DNA of 64,000 bases from Pseudomonas sp. 102515 (GCF_031085165.1 NZ_JAVHTY010000004.1:434001-498000), one strand, 5' to 3'. Positions 47,858 to 58,955 are shown, counted from the stretch's first letter. Translations and numbers: made by a program. The notes: generated from the sequence alone by a model not told the origin.

Positions 47858-47920
47858 TTCGGGAAGACCTGGCAGGAGAGCCGGCGATCCGCCTGGACGA
47901 TTCGGGGAGGAGGACGGTAC

Positions 47921-47951
47921 GCCTGACCGGCGCCAGGTGCACCGGTCAGGC
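47921..47951. terminator. Hairpin between convergent rmuC and prfC
   Basis: Ten-base perfect stem GCCTGACCGG with CCGGTCAGGC and an 11-base loop. Lacks a T run, so its termination strength is uncertain. Confidence 0.6.
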
Positions 47952-47959
47952 AGTAGGGC

Positions 47960-49543
<1,584 letters not shown>

Positions 49544-49637
49544 GGATGAACCTGGGCGGGAAGAAAAAAGAGGGGGCGGAGTATAGCAGAGGGCAGCCCC
49601 ACCGGCTTGGGGTCGGCAGGGCTGCGCCAGGCGCCGC

Positions 49638-50813
49638 TCAGCGCTGCGGCTGGATGTTGCCGCCGCAGCAGGGCGGGGTGCGTTTGCGGCGGACCAGCCG
49701 CTTGCCCAGCGCCATGCCCGGGATCTCGATGTACCTGTGGGTCAGGCAGGCGAAGGCGAAGACCACCGCCAATTCCACCACCACCACCAGGTTGTCCAGC
49801 ACGGCGCTGCCGGTGGCGATGTAGCGGATCATGAAGGGCAGCGGCGCGTCGTGGGACGGCGCCACCACGGTGAGGTCCTGGTGCAGCAGCTTGCCGAGCA
49901 CGATGAAGGCGCTCTTGAACACGAAGATCACCGCGGCGTGGCACAGGTAGATCGAATAGGACAGCACCCCCAGGCGCACGAAGACGGCGTGATGCAGCAC
50001 GCTGGAGACCAGGCCGCGCTCGAAGGCGAAGGTGAGGATGGTGACGCAGAACACCAGGGTCGCCAGCACGCCCTTCTTGGGCACCGGCAGGTCGGAGGTC
50101 ATCACCGCGGCACCGGCGATCAGGCAGGCCAGCTCCAGCAGGGTGCCGCCGAATTGCCCCTGGTTGTGCTGCTTGATCCAGACATAGAGGCGATAGGTAC
50201 AGGCGCCGGCGAAAAAGCACGACAGACCGCGAAAGATCTCGGTCTTCAGCGGCAGGAAGGGAAACAGCAGCTGCACGAAGGCCAGCAGGGCGATCGCCAG
50301 GAACCATTGGCGTTGATGACCCTGGCCCTTGAGCACGAGCAGACCGAAGACCAGATAGAGGTAGAACTCGATACTGATGCTCCAGGACGGGTAGTTGAAG
50401 GAGCCAGTGATGGCCTGGCCCAGCCAGGATTGCAGCAGCAGCAGATTGGGCAGGAATTGCTCGGGCGCGGTGGCGCCGCTGAAGGCCGGATCGTTGAAGC
50501 CGACCCCCAGTTTTTCCGCCAGCAGGCGGCCGCATTCCAGCAGTACATAGAGCCCGAGCATGGCCAGGTGCAGCGGCAGGATCCGCGCCGAGCGACTGAT
50601 GGCGAAGTCGCGATAGTCGTCCAGGGTGCGCAACCGGTTTTCGTAGGTGTGCATGAGCACGAAGCCGCTGAGCACGAAGAAGAATTCGACGAACAGATAG
50701 GCGTTGGCGATCAGCGGATTTTCCGAGGCGGCCTGAACGACATAGGTATGGAACAGGACGACGGCGACGGCCAGCAGACCGCGAAAGCTATCCAAAGCGA
50801 CAAATCTTTCCAT
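49638..50813 (-). CDS. Membrane acyltransferase (acyltransferase-3 family)
   Basis: 391 residues from the ATG at 50813. Starts [20 protein letters not shown] with the family's His22, then about ten membrane helices, including the RxxR-like [11 protein letters not shown] region. Such proteins O-acetylate surface glycans (OatA, NodX, OafA types); the substrate here is unknown. No periplasmic SGNH domain is attached. On the same strand downstream of the GH5-like gene with a 294-base gap, so a shared role in a polysaccharide is possible but unproven. Confidence 0.88.
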   Translation of the reverse strand: MERFVALDSFRGLLAVAVVLFHTYVVQAASENPLIANAYLFVEFFFVLSGFVLMHTYENRLRTLDDYRDFAISRSARILPLHLAMLGLYVLLECGRLLAEKLGVGFNDPAFSGATAPEQFLPNLLLLQSWLGQAITGSFNYPSWSISIEFYLYLVFGLLVLKGQGHQRQWFLAIALLAFVQLLFPFLPLKTEIFRGLSCFFAGACTYRLYVWIKQHNQGQFGGTLLELACLIAGAAVMTSDLPVPKKGVLATLVFCVTILTFAFERGLVSSVLHHAVFVRLGVLSYSIYLCHAAVIFVFKSAFIVLGKLLHQDLTVVAPSHDAPLPFMIRYIATGSAVLDNLVVVVELAVVFAFACLTHRYIEIPGMALGKRLVRRKRTPPCCGGNIQPQR

Positions 50814-50944
50814 GGGATATCCCTGAGGGTGCGGCAAGAAAGGCGAACGGATGCAGCGCTGCCGTTAGGGGGAAAGAGCGGAGGGGTAATGCGGAAGAAC
50901 GATAGCTGACATGGCATCCTGGCTCTTGTGCATCGCAAGCGTCT

Positions 50945-50961
50945 TAATAGTCGCACTATTA
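50945..50961. promoter_or_regulatory. Palindrome upstream of the acyltransferase gene
   Basis: TAATAGT-CGC-ACTATTA, a perfect seven-base inverted repeat in an A+T-rich patch 132 bases before the ATG. Could be an operator; the regulator is unknown. Confidence 0.35.
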
Positions 50962-51107
50962 CTTGCTGTTACATTTTGATCGCCAAAAGCCAGCAAGTTC
51001 TTGCTAGGCCGTCCATGGCCGGGCGTTTTGTGATTGGGGTCACCGTTTTCCGGACAAGTTGGCGCATAACTGCAAGAAGGCACCGCCTGGTTCGCCCGGC
51101 GGCGCTT

Positions 51108-52160
51108 TCAGCGGCGGGGACCCAGCGTCTGGCAGTCGGCCGGCTTCACGTACTTCTGCAGCACGCTCCACTGCGGCCGGGGTTTGCCCTTGACCGGCTC
51201 GATCGCCAGCGGGTAGTCGCCCCAGTTGGGACCGGCCGCCCAGTACATGGCCGGGATGCATTCCTGACGCAGCCGTGCCAGCAAGCGGTCCATGGCCGCC
51301 AGCCAGCGGGGATCGTTGTCCGGTACGCCGAATTCACCGATGTGACCACGCTTGCCGTGCTGCTTGAGCCAGGTGATGAAGGGCTCGACCCGGCGGATGC
51401 CGACGTCCGGGTCGAAGTCGGTCATGTCCTTCTTGAGGTATTTGCCGCCACCGTCGTTGTCGAAATAGACGTGCGCCGAATAGATCAGGTTGTCGGCTGG
51501 GTCCTTGAGACCGAGCAGCTTGGCGTTGTAGCGCGGCCAGAGATAGCTGCTGGACCAGCCGTTGCCTTCGATCAGGATCGGTCGCGTCCGGTCGACGTCA
51601 CGCACGGCGTCGATGCCATGCTGCGCCGCCACCGGCCACTGCTCAACCGCATCGTGGGGCTCGTTCATGATGTCGTAGGCGGCCAGGGCAGGGTGCTCGT
51701 GCCAGCGCTGGGCGATTCGCCGCAGGACATCGGCATAGGCCGGATAGGGCACCGCTGCACTGCCGATGACCTGGCCGCGGTATCTCATGTAGTTGTGCAG
51801 ATCCAGGATCACGCTCATGCGATAGCGCTTGGCATTGTCCAGGGTCTGGTCGATCAGCTTGGCGTAGACGGGGTCCAGGGGTTGCCCCAGACGCGGCTGC
51901 AGGCGCTCCCAGATGACCGGGAAGCGGATCACCCGGATGCCCTTGGTCGCCCAGCGCCGGTAATGACCGGCGTCGGGAAAGAAATAGTTGGTGCCCGGTT
52001 TGCCCGGCAATACCTGAGGCGCAAAGCCGGCGCCGGAGAAATTCAGTCCGACCAGATCGGTGGGGAAGTCCCGCGGAGCGGCCTGGGTGACCGGTGTGGC
52101 TGCCAGGCAGCAGAGCAGGGCGAACAGGATGGTGATAGCGGATTGCAGGCGTAGCGTCAT
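51108..52160 (-). CDS. Secreted glycoside hydrolase, GH5 (cellulase) family
   Basis: 350 residues from the ATG at 52160 (MTLRLQSAITIL), chosen to give a normal signal peptide ending near TQAA; an ATG 13 codons earlier is possible. TIM-barrel signatures: VIRFPVIWERLQP, DIMNEPHD with acid/base Glu167, and GHIGEFG with nucleophile Glu276. Late aromatic motif YWAAGPNWGDYPL. It probably cleaves a beta-glucan outside or in the periplasm; substrate not predictable. No cellulose synthase is in the window. Confidence 0.88.
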   Translation of the reverse strand: MTLRLQSAITILFALLCCLAATPVTQAAPRDFPTDLVGLNFSGAGFAPQVLPGKPGTNYFFPDAGHYRRWATKGIRVIRFPVIWERLQPRLGQPLDPVYAKLIDQTLDNAKRYRMSVILDLHNYMRYRGQVIGSAAVPYPAYADVLRRIAQRWHEHPALAAYDIMNEPHDAVEQWPVAAQHGIDAVRDVDRTRPILIEGNGWSSSYLWPRYNAKLLGLKDPADNLIYSAHVYFDNDGGGKYLKKDMTDFDPDVGIRRVEPFITWLKQHGKRGHIGEFGVPDNDPRWLAAMDRLLARLRQECIPAMYWAAGPNWGDYPLAIEPVKGKPRPQWSVLQKYVKPADCQTLGPRR

Positions 52161-52459
52161 CGGCAAGGTCCCGGACAGTGACGGAAGACGTTGGGTCATC
52201 GGGCGCAGTGGCTCGACTCGCCATCAGGCCCGAAGGGACGCCGGGAAGTTGCAGTGCAACGCTCAGAAGGTGCGCCAGACAACGTTAATGCCAGGCGAAA
52301 TCAGCGAAATGCGAGCTGGGTAAGGCTGTCAGGCAGCGCAAGGCTGGACGTTGGGGCGTCTGGCGAAGGGCGGAATGAAAGACGCGGGAGCGAGTAATGA
52401 GCTGCCTGTGACTACTTTCCATCGGTTGATGGCGCAGGCAGATCATTCGAAAGCGGTTT

Positions 52460-52651
52460 TCAGCGACGCAAGCAGATGCCAGCCCACTGCTCGGCTTCGC
52501 GGCGGGCCGAAGCCTCATCATCGAAGTCGGCGATCAGGCCGCCATGAGCATAGACCACGACCCAATTTTCCACCTTGGGTTGCAGCAGCATTACGGGGGC
52601 AGAGGATAGAACAGCAGAGTCCAACGATGCACAAGCCGTCATGTCATTCAT
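52460..52651 (-). CDS. Small hypothetical protein
   Basis: 63 residues, preceded by AAAGGGAA at good spacing. The second half WVVVYAHGGLIADFDDEASARREAEQW looks like a folded small domain (strand, strand, helix). I do not recognise a family. It is isolated, and the 299 bases up to the GH5 gene contain nothing else. Codon use is acceptable. Confidence 0.55.
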   Translation of the reverse strand: MNDMTACASLDSAVLSSAPVMLLQPKVENWVVVYAHGGLIADFDDEASARREAEQWAGICLRR

Positions 52652-53371
52652 AACGTTCCCTTTGAAGTTAGCTCAATGAATAGTCTGTTGTTATAGCGGT
52701 ACCAGGAATGGCGCTTGGTGCTATCACTGGGCCACCTATTGACCTTGGTATGGCTGAATGTTCCCTCAAAGCGTCAGCCACTCGTCGGCATGATAAAGAG
52801 GTGCCAAAACCTCGTCACCGCACTGGCGCACAGAAAGATGTTTCAGCGATGACCGTACGTCAGCCAGGCTGTGTACTGCGCCACGAAACCAAGGCGGCTC
52901 GCGACATTATCTGAGACGGGGTTCGCGCGGGTTCTGCAAAGTAGCTAACAGTAAAGGTATTAAATTTATCGTCACATATTTTTCAGCGGCTCTAGCCCGC
53001 GCCTCTCGCCTCCGGCGGGATATGAGAGCCTCTCGCCCGGGCCTTTCACCTTGTCAAGCCATACAGTTTTCGCGATCGGATTGGCATTGAGCGAGTCTAT
53101 TGGGTTAGCCTGAAAAGGAGCTGACGAACTATCGACTGCGATGGGCGTCAATCTCTTCGGTCGAGGCAAGGCGCCATGTCGTTCCTCAGGAGCGACACCC
53201 AAGGGCTAGGCAGATCCGAGATCCGCAGTGCCCCGTTGGTCCAGCCGGCATACCCGCCATGCCCTGCTGTGTCTCGACCCTGAACCCGGACAGCCGTCCT
53301 GCGCCTCGCTCCTGTCGCGAGGTCCGCACCCGGAAGGCATGCGGCCTGTCCGCTCGTTGAAGGAGCCTGAC
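52652..53371. other. Gene-poor interval before the osmoprotectant transporter
   Basis: 720 bases with no convincing gene. The part 52660-52980 is less GC-rich than the flanks. GCCTCTCGCC occurs twice 30 bases apart (53003 and 53037 regions). The transporter promoter is expected near the right end but I could not pick one. Two open frames of 68 and 76 codons have no ribosome site and no recognisable features. Confidence 0.5.
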
Positions 53372-54082
53372 ATGGCGAAGTTCAAGACCCTCCTGCTCGG
53401 CACGGCCGTGGGAGTGGTGATCCTGGCACTGCTGGTGCACTGGATCGGTAGGGATACCCTCGCTACCTATCGCGCGGATCTGCTGTTCTATCTCCAGGCA
53501 CATCTCTACCTGGTGGCCGTTTCCATGGTACTGGCGCTGCTGGTGGGACTCCCCGCCGGGGTGCTGCTCAGTCGACCGCGATTCGCCCGCAGCGCCGAGG
53601 GCTTCATGCAGGTGTTCAACATCGGCAATACCGTACCGCCGCTGGCGGTGCTGGCCATCGCCCTGGGCATCGCCGGCATTGGCGACGGACCGGCGATCCT
53701 GGCGCTGTTCCTCGCCTCGCTGCTGCCCATCGTGCGCAACACCTACGAGGGGCTGAGGAACGTGCCCGCCTCGCTCAAGGAAGCGGCCACCGGCATCGGC
53801 ATGACGCCTGCCCAGGTGCTGACCAAGGTCGAGCTGCCCAATGCCGTGCCCATCATCATCGGCGGGGTACGGGTCGCCCTGGCGATCAATGTCGGCACCA
53901 CGCCACTGGTGTTCCTGATCGGCGCCAACAGCCTGGGCAGCCTGATCTTTCCCGCCATCGCCCTGGAGAACCAGTCACAGCTGCTGCTGGGCGCCGCCGC
54001 CACCGCACTGCTGGCGCTGCTGCTGGACGGCCTGGTGCTGCTCGCCAGTCGCCTTTGGCTGGAACGCGGCCTGGCCCGCTAA
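53372..54082 (+). CDS. Osmoprotectant ABC transporter permease (OpuCB-like)
   Basis: 236 residues from the ATG at 53372 with AAGGAG seven bases upstream. Five or six membrane helices and the BPD_transp_1 EAA loop (SLKEAATGIGMTPAQVLTKVELPNA). Belongs to the OpuC/YehW/ProW group for glycine betaine, carnitine or choline. First gene of a permease-binding protein-permease-ATPase operon. Confidence 0.9.
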   Translation: MAKFKTLLLGTAVGVVILALLVHWIGRDTLATYRADLLFYLQAHLYLVAVSMVLALLVGLPAGVLLSRPRFARSAEGFMQVFNIGNTVPPLAVLAIALGIAGIGDGPAILALFLASLLPIVRNTYEGLRNVPASLKEAATGIGMTPAQVLTKVELPNAVPIIIGGVRVALAINVGTTPLVFLIGANSLGSLIFPAIALENQSQLLLGAAATALLALLLDGLVLLASRLWLERGLAR

Positions 54083-54091
54083 GGAGACGAG

Positions 54092-54994
54092 ATGAAGAAG
54101 TTGCTTATCGCCCTGGGCGCCGCCTGGTTCGGGCTGGCGCTGGCCAGTGGTGCCCAGGCCGATCCGATCCGCATCGGTGCCAAGGTCTTTACCGAGCAGG
54201 CCATCCTCGCCGAGCTCACCGGGCAGTATCTGTCCAGGCACGGTTACCAGCCGGAGATCGTCGGCGGCCTGGGCAGCACCATCGCCTGGAACGGCGTGAA
54301 GAACGCCCAGCTCGACCTGACCTGGGAATACACCGGCACCTCGCTGGTGGCCTACAACCATGTCACCGAACGGCTGGACAAGGACGCTTCCCTCCAGCGG
54401 GTCAAGGAGCTGGACGCGAAGGTCGGCCTGGCCTGGCTGGCGCCCACCCGCTTCAACAACACCTATGCCCTGGCGCTACCGGAAAAGGTCGCTCTGCAGC
54501 ATCCCGAACTGAACAGCATCAGTGACCTGGCCCGGCTGCTCAAGGGCGAGGCCGGCAAGCGGCACCTCACCGCGCTGGACATCGAGTTCGCCAACCGCTC
54601 CGATGGCCTCGCCGGCCTGGTCAAGGCCTATGGCCTGAGCTACACCCGTGACGATATCCGCCAGATGGACCCGGGGCTGGTCTATACCGCGCTGCGCAAC
54701 GGCCAGGTCTTCACCGGCCTGGTCTACACCACCGACGGCCGGCTGGACGCCTTCAGGCTCAAGGTGCTGGAGGACGACAAGGGCTACTTCCCCGACTACA
54801 CCGCCGCCCCCGTGGTGAACGCCCAGTACCTGGCCAAGCACCCGGATCTCGCCGCGTTGCTCAAACCCCTGGCGGAAAGCCTGGACCAGGCCACCATGCG
54901 CCAGCTCAATGCCAAGGTGGACATCGAGCGGCAGACGCCGGCCCAGGTGGCCCGCGACTTCCTCGCCCAGCACCCACTAGATGGAGGGCAATGA
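54092..54994 (+). CDS. Osmoprotectant-binding periplasmic protein (OpuCC/OsmX-like)
   Basis: 300 residues. Signal peptide ending AQA (cut after residue 23), then IRIGAKVFTEQAILAELTGQYL, typical of OpuAC-type quaternary-amine binding proteins, and LDLTWEYTGTS. No lipobox, so soluble in the periplasm. Nine bases after the permease, four before the next permease. Confidence 0.92.
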   Translation: MKKLLIALGAAWFGLALASGAQADPIRIGAKVFTEQAILAELTGQYLSRHGYQPEIVGGLGSTIAWNGVKNAQLDLTWEYTGTSLVAYNHVTERLDKDASLQRVKELDAKVGLAWLAPTRFNNTYALALPEKVALQHPELNSISDLARLLKGEAGKRHLTALDIEFANRSDGLAGLVKAYGLSYTRDDIRQMDPGLVYTALRNGQVFTGLVYTTDGRLDAFRLKVLEDDKGYFPDYTAAPVVNAQYLAKHPDLAALLKPLAESLDQATMRQLNAKVDIERQTPAQVARDFLAQHPLDGGQ

Positions 54995-54997
54995 CCC

Positions 54998-55657
54998 ATG
55001 GATTTCGTCACCTCCTTCAATCACATCGACTGGCTGCAGGTCCTCGAACTGACCCGCCAGCACATCACCCTGGTGGGGATCGCCGTTACCCTGGCGATCC
55101 TGGTGGGCGTGCCCCTGGGCATCCTCATGACCCGCTATCCCTGGCTGGCCGGACCGCTGCAGGCGATGGCCACGGTGGTCATGACGCTGCCCTCCATCGC
55201 CCTGTTCGGCCTCTTGCTGCCGTTCTATTCCAAATTCGGCCAGGGCCTCGGTCCGCTGCCGGCCATCACCGCGGTCTTTCTCTATTCGCTGCTGCCGATC
55301 CTGAGGAACACCTACCTGGCGCTGACCAGCGTCGAGCCGGGCATTCGCGAGGCGGGGGCCGGCATCGGCATGACCTTCTGGCAGCGCCTGCGCATGGTCG
55401 AGCTGCCCATCGCCCTGCCGGTGATCCTGGCCGGGGTGCGCACCGCCGTGGTCATGAACATCGGCGTCATGACCATCGCCGCCACCATCGGCGCCGGTGG
55501 CCTGGGCGTGCTCATCCTCACCTCCATCAGCCGCAGCGACATGGCCACCCTCATCGTCGGCGCGGTGCTGGTCAGCCTGCTGGCCATCGTTGCCGACCTC
55601 GTCCTGCAGTGGCTGCAACGCCGCCTCACCCCGCGCGGCCTGCGCAGCGCCCCTTAA
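54998..55657 (+). CDS. Osmoprotectant ABC transporter permease (OpuCD-like)
   Basis: 219 residues, five or six membrane helices, EAA loop GIREAGAGIGMTFWQRLRMVELP. Pairs with the permease at 53372 to form the channel. Tight spacing on both sides. Confidence 0.92.
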   Translation: MDFVTSFNHIDWLQVLELTRQHITLVGIAVTLAILVGVPLGILMTRYPWLAGPLQAMATVVMTLPSIALFGLLLPFYSKFGQGLGPLPAITAVFLYSLLPILRNTYLALTSVEPGIREAGAGIGMTFWQRLRMVELPIALPVILAGVRTAVVMNIGVMTIAATIGAGGLGVLILTSISRSDMATLIVGAVLVSLLAIVADLVLQWLQRRLTPRGLRSAP

Positions 55658-55667
55658 GGAGCCCCAG

Positions 55668-56822
55668 ATGATCGAACTCGACCGCCTGACCAAGACCTTC
55701 AAGCAGCACGGCAAGGACGTGACCGCGGTGGACGCCGTGAGCCTCACCGTGGAGGAGGGCCAGATCTGCGTCTTCCTCGGCCCCTCCGGCTGCGGCAAGA
55801 CCACCACGCTGAAGATGATCAACCGCCTCATCGAGCCCACCTCGGGGCGGGTGCTGATCAATGGCGAGGACACCACCGGCATCGACGAGGTGACCCTCAG
55901 ACGCCATATCGGCTATGTGATCCAGCAGATCGGCCTGTTCCCCAACATGACCATCGAGGAAAACATCACCGTGGTGCCCAAGCTGCTGGGCTGGGACAAG
56001 AAGAGATGCCGCGAGCGCGCCACCGAGCTGATGAGCATGGTGCAGCTCGAACCCAAGCAGTACCTGTCGCGCTATCCGCGCGAACTGTCCGGTGGCCAGC
56101 AGCAGCGCATCGGCGTGATCCGCGCCCTTGCGGCCGAGGCGCCGCTGCTGCTGATGGACGAACCCTTCGGCGCGGTGGATCCGATCAATCGCGACGCCAT
56201 CCAGAACGAGTTCTTCCAGATGCAGCGGGCACTGAACAAGACGGTGATCATGGTCAGCCACGACATCGACGAGGCCATCCGCCTGGGCGACAAGATCGCG
56301 GTGTTCCGCGGCGGGCGCCTGGTGCAGTTCGATCACCCGGACACCCTGCTGGCCCATCCCAAGGACGACTTCGTCAGCAACTTCGTCGGCCAGGACAGCA
56401 CCCTCAAGCGTCTCCTGCTGATCCGCGCCGAGGATGCGGCCGACAACGCGCCTTCGATCCAGGCCGAGACCCTGATCGGCGATGCCGTGGAATTGATGGA
56501 GGAGCACGATCGCCGCCATGTGGTGGTGACGGATGCCGCCAACAAGGGCCTGGGCTACGTGCGCCGCCGCGACCTGCGCGGCCAGAGCGGGCCGGTGGCG
56601 CCCTTCATCGCCCCGTTCAAGGCCACCGCGGCCTTCGACGAGCACCTGCGCATCCTGCTGTCGCGCATGTACCAGTTCAACAGTTCCTGGCTGCCGGTGC
56701 TCAGCGCCGACAACGACTTCCTCGGCGAGGTCACCCAGGAATCCATCGCCGACTATCTCAGCAGCGGTCGGTCGCGCGGCAAGACCACCATCGTCTCGCC
56801 GGCGGAGCAGGTGGCAGGGTAG
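55668..56822 (+). CDS. Osmoprotectant ABC transporter ATPase (OpuCA-like) with CBS domains
   Basis: 384 residues from the ATG at 55668; AAGGAG lies nine bases upstream. Walker A GPSGCGKT at 38-45, signature LSGGQQQR from residue 140, Walker B LLLMDEPFGAVD. The C-terminal third (about 255-370) carries a tandem CBS pair, which in OpuA senses ionic strength. Drives betaine/choline-type uptake under osmotic stress. Confidence 0.94.
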   Translation: MIELDRLTKTFKQHGKDVTAVDAVSLTVEEGQICVFLGPSGCGKTTTLKMINRLIEPTSGRVLINGEDTTGIDEVTLRRHIGYVIQQIGLFPNMTIEENITVVPKLLGWDKKRCRERATELMSMVQLEPKQYLSRYPRELSGGQQQRIGVIRALAAEAPLLLMDEPFGAVDPINRDAIQNEFFQMQRALNKTVIMVSHDIDEAIRLGDKIAVFRGGRLVQFDHPDTLLAHPKDDFVSNFVGQDSTLKRLLLIRAEDAADNAPSIQAETLIGDAVELMEEHDRRHVVVTDAANKGLGYVRRRDLRGQSGPVAPFIAPFKATAAFDEHLRILLSRMYQFNSSWLPVLSADNDFLGEVTQESIADYLSSGRSRGKTTIVSPAEQVAG

Positions 56823-56845
56823 GCGCGGGAAGCATATCGGCGCAG

Positions 56846-57048
56846 AGTCTGTTCAAGGGTTCGCGAGCTAGAGCCGAACAAGGCCCAGGCGGTCCCGCGA
56901 AGACACCTGAGGAAGCGGAGCGGACTCGCGCTCGACCAGGCGCGCGCGCTAGTTTACGAGGGGTAAATGGGCATTCCGGCCGGGCTGGCGACCCAGGGCT
57001 TCTTCAATGCGGTTTGGCCGACGCGCAGCACAGGCTTGGAATAGGCTC
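56846..57048 (-). repeat. Intergenic repeat with inverted ends, copy B
   Basis: 203 bases, homologous on the minus strand to copy A at 36156-36328. Shared blocks: GCGTCGGCCA, CTGGGTCGCCAG, CGGAATGC-CATTTACC, CTCGTAAACT, CCGCTTC and GCCTTG. The small palindrome TTTAC-N5-GTAAA is kept (56953-56967). Ends are imperfect inverted repeats (GAGTCTGTTCAAGGG at 56846 and complement of GAGCCTATTCCAAGCC ending at 57048). It abuts the L,D-transpeptidase stop codon directly, in the same orientation relative to that gene as copy A has to yacG. Confidence 0.75.
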
Positions 57049-57585
57049 TCAGGGGCGGATCTCGATCAGGGTGCCGTCCTTGACCAGTCCCCAGACCTCG
57101 CGCATGTCGTGGTTGGTCATGGCGATGCAGCCCTCGGTCCAGTTCAGCGAGTTGAAGTACCACTCCGGGTACTCCTCGTCGATGGGCGTGCCGTGCAGCA
57201 TGATCATGCTACCGGGACGCACGCCGGCCTGAGTGGCGCGGACCAGGTCTTCGCGATTGGGATAGGAGATGTGCATGGCCAGGTTGAACTTGTCGCTGGT
57301 CTTTCGCCAGTCGATCCAGTAGAACCCTTCCGGGGTGCGCTTGTCGCCCTCGCGCAGCTTGGGGCCGCGGGGATTCTTGCCCAGCGAGATGCGATAGGAC
57401 TTCATCACGGTATCGCCGCTGAGCAGTTGCAGCTGATTGCGCGACTTGATGACCAGCACCTTGTCGATCAGCGGTGCGGCCGGCTGGCGGATCACCGTGA
57501 CGCTGGTACTGGCCTGCGCCAACTGGGGAAGCAACGAACCGCACAGCACATAGCAGAGCGCCAACAACAGGTGCAACGGACGCAT
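57049..57585 (-). CDS. Periplasmic L,D-transpeptidase (YkuD domain)
   Basis: 178 residues from the ATG at 57585, with GAGGA upstream. Signal peptide ending LAQA (about residue 25). The YkuD domain has DGDTRTPEG-like EGDKRTPEGFYWID, His131 (MLHGTP) and the catalytic Cys153 in WTEGCIAMTN. TEGC replaces the SHGC of the ErfK/YbiS group, as is usual in a separate subfamily of short proteobacterial enzymes. Likely acts on peptidoglycan cross-links or anchors. 23 bases after the NUDIX gene. Confidence 0.9.
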   Translation of the reverse strand: MRPLHLLLALCYVLCGSLLPQLAQASTSVTVIRQPAAPLIDKVLVIKSRNQLQLLSGDTVMKSYRISLGKNPRGPKLREGDKRTPEGFYWIDWRKTSDKFNLAMHISYPNREDLVRATQAGVRPGSMIMLHGTPIDEEYPEWYFNSLNWTEGCIAMTNHDMREVWGLVKDGTLIEIRP

Positions 57586-57608
57586 GTCGGGAAGATCCTC
57601 GGAAGAGC

Positions 57609-58163
57609 TCAGGCGGGCTTGGGTGCGACCACCATGGGAGCCATGCCCTCGTGGCGCAGTGGGAAGTCGCCCTGGCGGCGGTCGGCGAAGAAGCATTCTA
57701 ATGTTCGCTTGATGGTCGGAAAAGCCAGAGACGACCAGGGGATGTCGGCTTCGTCCAGAAGGCGTACGTCCAGGCTTTCCTCGCCGACGCCAAAGCGTCC
57801 GTCGACCAGTTCGCCACGGAACAGCATGTAGATCTGGTCGATGTGCGGCAGGTCGAAGAGGGTATAGAGCTCCAGGCCCTGCACCTGCGCGCCGGCTTCT
57901 TCGAAGGTCTCGCGGGCGGCGGCCTCGGTGGTGGTCTCGCCGTTTTCCATGAAGCCCGCCGGCAGCGTCCAGTACCCCTTGCGCGGCTCGATCGCGCGCT
58001 GGCAGAGCAACACCTTGCCCTCCCAGGTCGCCAGGCAGCCGGCCACCACGCGCGGATTCTGATAATGCACTGCGCCGCACTGGCTGCAGACCAGGCGCAT
58101 CCGGTTGTCACCCGCGGGAATGCGTTCTTCCAGCTGTCCGCCACAGTGATTGCAATGCTTCAT
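57609..58163 (-). CDS. NUDIX hydrolase with zinc ribbon
   Basis: 184 residues. N-terminal zinc ribbon C4-x2-C7 and C26-x2-C29, then a NUDIX domain with the full box G70-x5-E-x7-R-E-T-F-E-E-A-G ending at 91. Similar to NudC-like and ADP-ribose-type hydrolases of Pseudomonas; substrate not certain. Probably in one operon with the L,D-transpeptidase. Confidence 0.9.
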   Translation of the reverse strand: MKHCNHCGGQLEERIPAGDNRMRLVCSQCGAVHYQNPRVVAGCLATWEGKVLLCQRAIEPRKGYWTLPAGFMENGETTTEAAARETFEEAGAQVQGLELYTLFDLPHIDQIYMLFRGELVDGRFGVGEESLDVRLLDEADIPWSSLAFPTIKRTLECFFADRRQGDFPLRHEGMAPMVVAPKPA

Positions 58164-58290
58164 GGTTCATCCTCGTTTTGCTGCAGTGTGCCGGGGCGCT
58201 CCCGGGGCTCGCAAGCGATGGCTGGGCTTGGGATTGCCCGACGGGCGTGCCATGATCCAGGGGATACGATGAGCAAGGGAGAATTCCGGC

Positions 58291-58878
58291 GTGGATGAGT
58301 TGCTCCAGCGCCTGCGTCACTATCAGCCGCGCACCCTGAGCGGCACCGAAAGCTACCAGGAAGCGGCGGTGCTGGTCCCCATCATTCGCGGCGAGCATCC
58401 CGAGTTGCTGCTCACCCTGAGGGCCAGCAACCTGTCCACCCACGGCGGCGAGGTGGCGCTGCCGGGCGGTCGCCGTGATCCCGAGGACGCCGACCTGGTC
58501 GCCACCGCCTTGCGCGAGGCCGAGGAAGAGGTCGGCCTGCCGCCGGGCCTGGTGGAGGTGATCGCCCCCCTGAGTCCGCTGGTGTCGCGCTACGGCCTGG
58601 CGGTGACCCCCATCGTCGCCCTGATTCCCGATCAGCTCGACTACATCCCCAGCGAAGCCGAGATCGCCGCGATCTTCACCGTGCCCCTGCAGTTCTTCTG
58701 CGAGGTGCCGCCGGATTACACCCTCAGGGTCGACCACGCCGGCCTGCGCTGGCAGGTGCCCAGCTATCAGTATGGCGAGCACCGCATCTGGGGGCTGACG
58801 GCGGTGATCATCGTCGAACTGGTCAACCTGCTGTACGACGCCGGTATCGTGCTCAAGGCACCGCCCAAGCGGGATTGA
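58291..58878 (+). CDS. CoA pyrophosphatase-type NUDIX hydrolase
   Basis: 195 residues, GTG start at 58291 with AAGGGAGA upstream. The CoA-NUDIX signature LLTLRASNLSTHGGEVALPG (40-59) runs into the NUDIX box, ending REAEEEVGL (75-83). Resembles NudL/YeaB, which splits coenzyme A to phosphopantetheine and 3',5'-ADP. Divergent from the other NUDIX gene. Confidence 0.9.
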   Translation: MDELLQRLRHYQPRTLSGTESYQEAAVLVPIIRGEHPELLLTLRASNLSTHGGEVALPGGRRDPEDADLVATALREAEEEVGLPPGLVEVIAPLSPLVSRYGLAVTPIVALIPDQLDYIPSEAEIAAIFTVPLQFFCEVPPDYTLRVDHAGLRWQVPSYQYGEHRIWGLTAVIIVELVNLLYDAGIVLKAPPKRD

Positions 58879-58955
58879 GCGGTATCGGCAAGGTAAAGGC
58901 ACATGCCAAGTCGGGCATTAACGGGCACAATGCGCGGCCATTCGAGGGAAGCCGC

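Noticed and set aside
52708..52914. 68-codon frame in the gene-poor interval
   Set aside because: No ribosome site, no hydrophobic or domain pattern.
52972..53202. 76-codon minus-strand frame considered as a transposase remnant
   Set aside because: No DDE or helix-turn-helix residues recognisable; sequence looks random.
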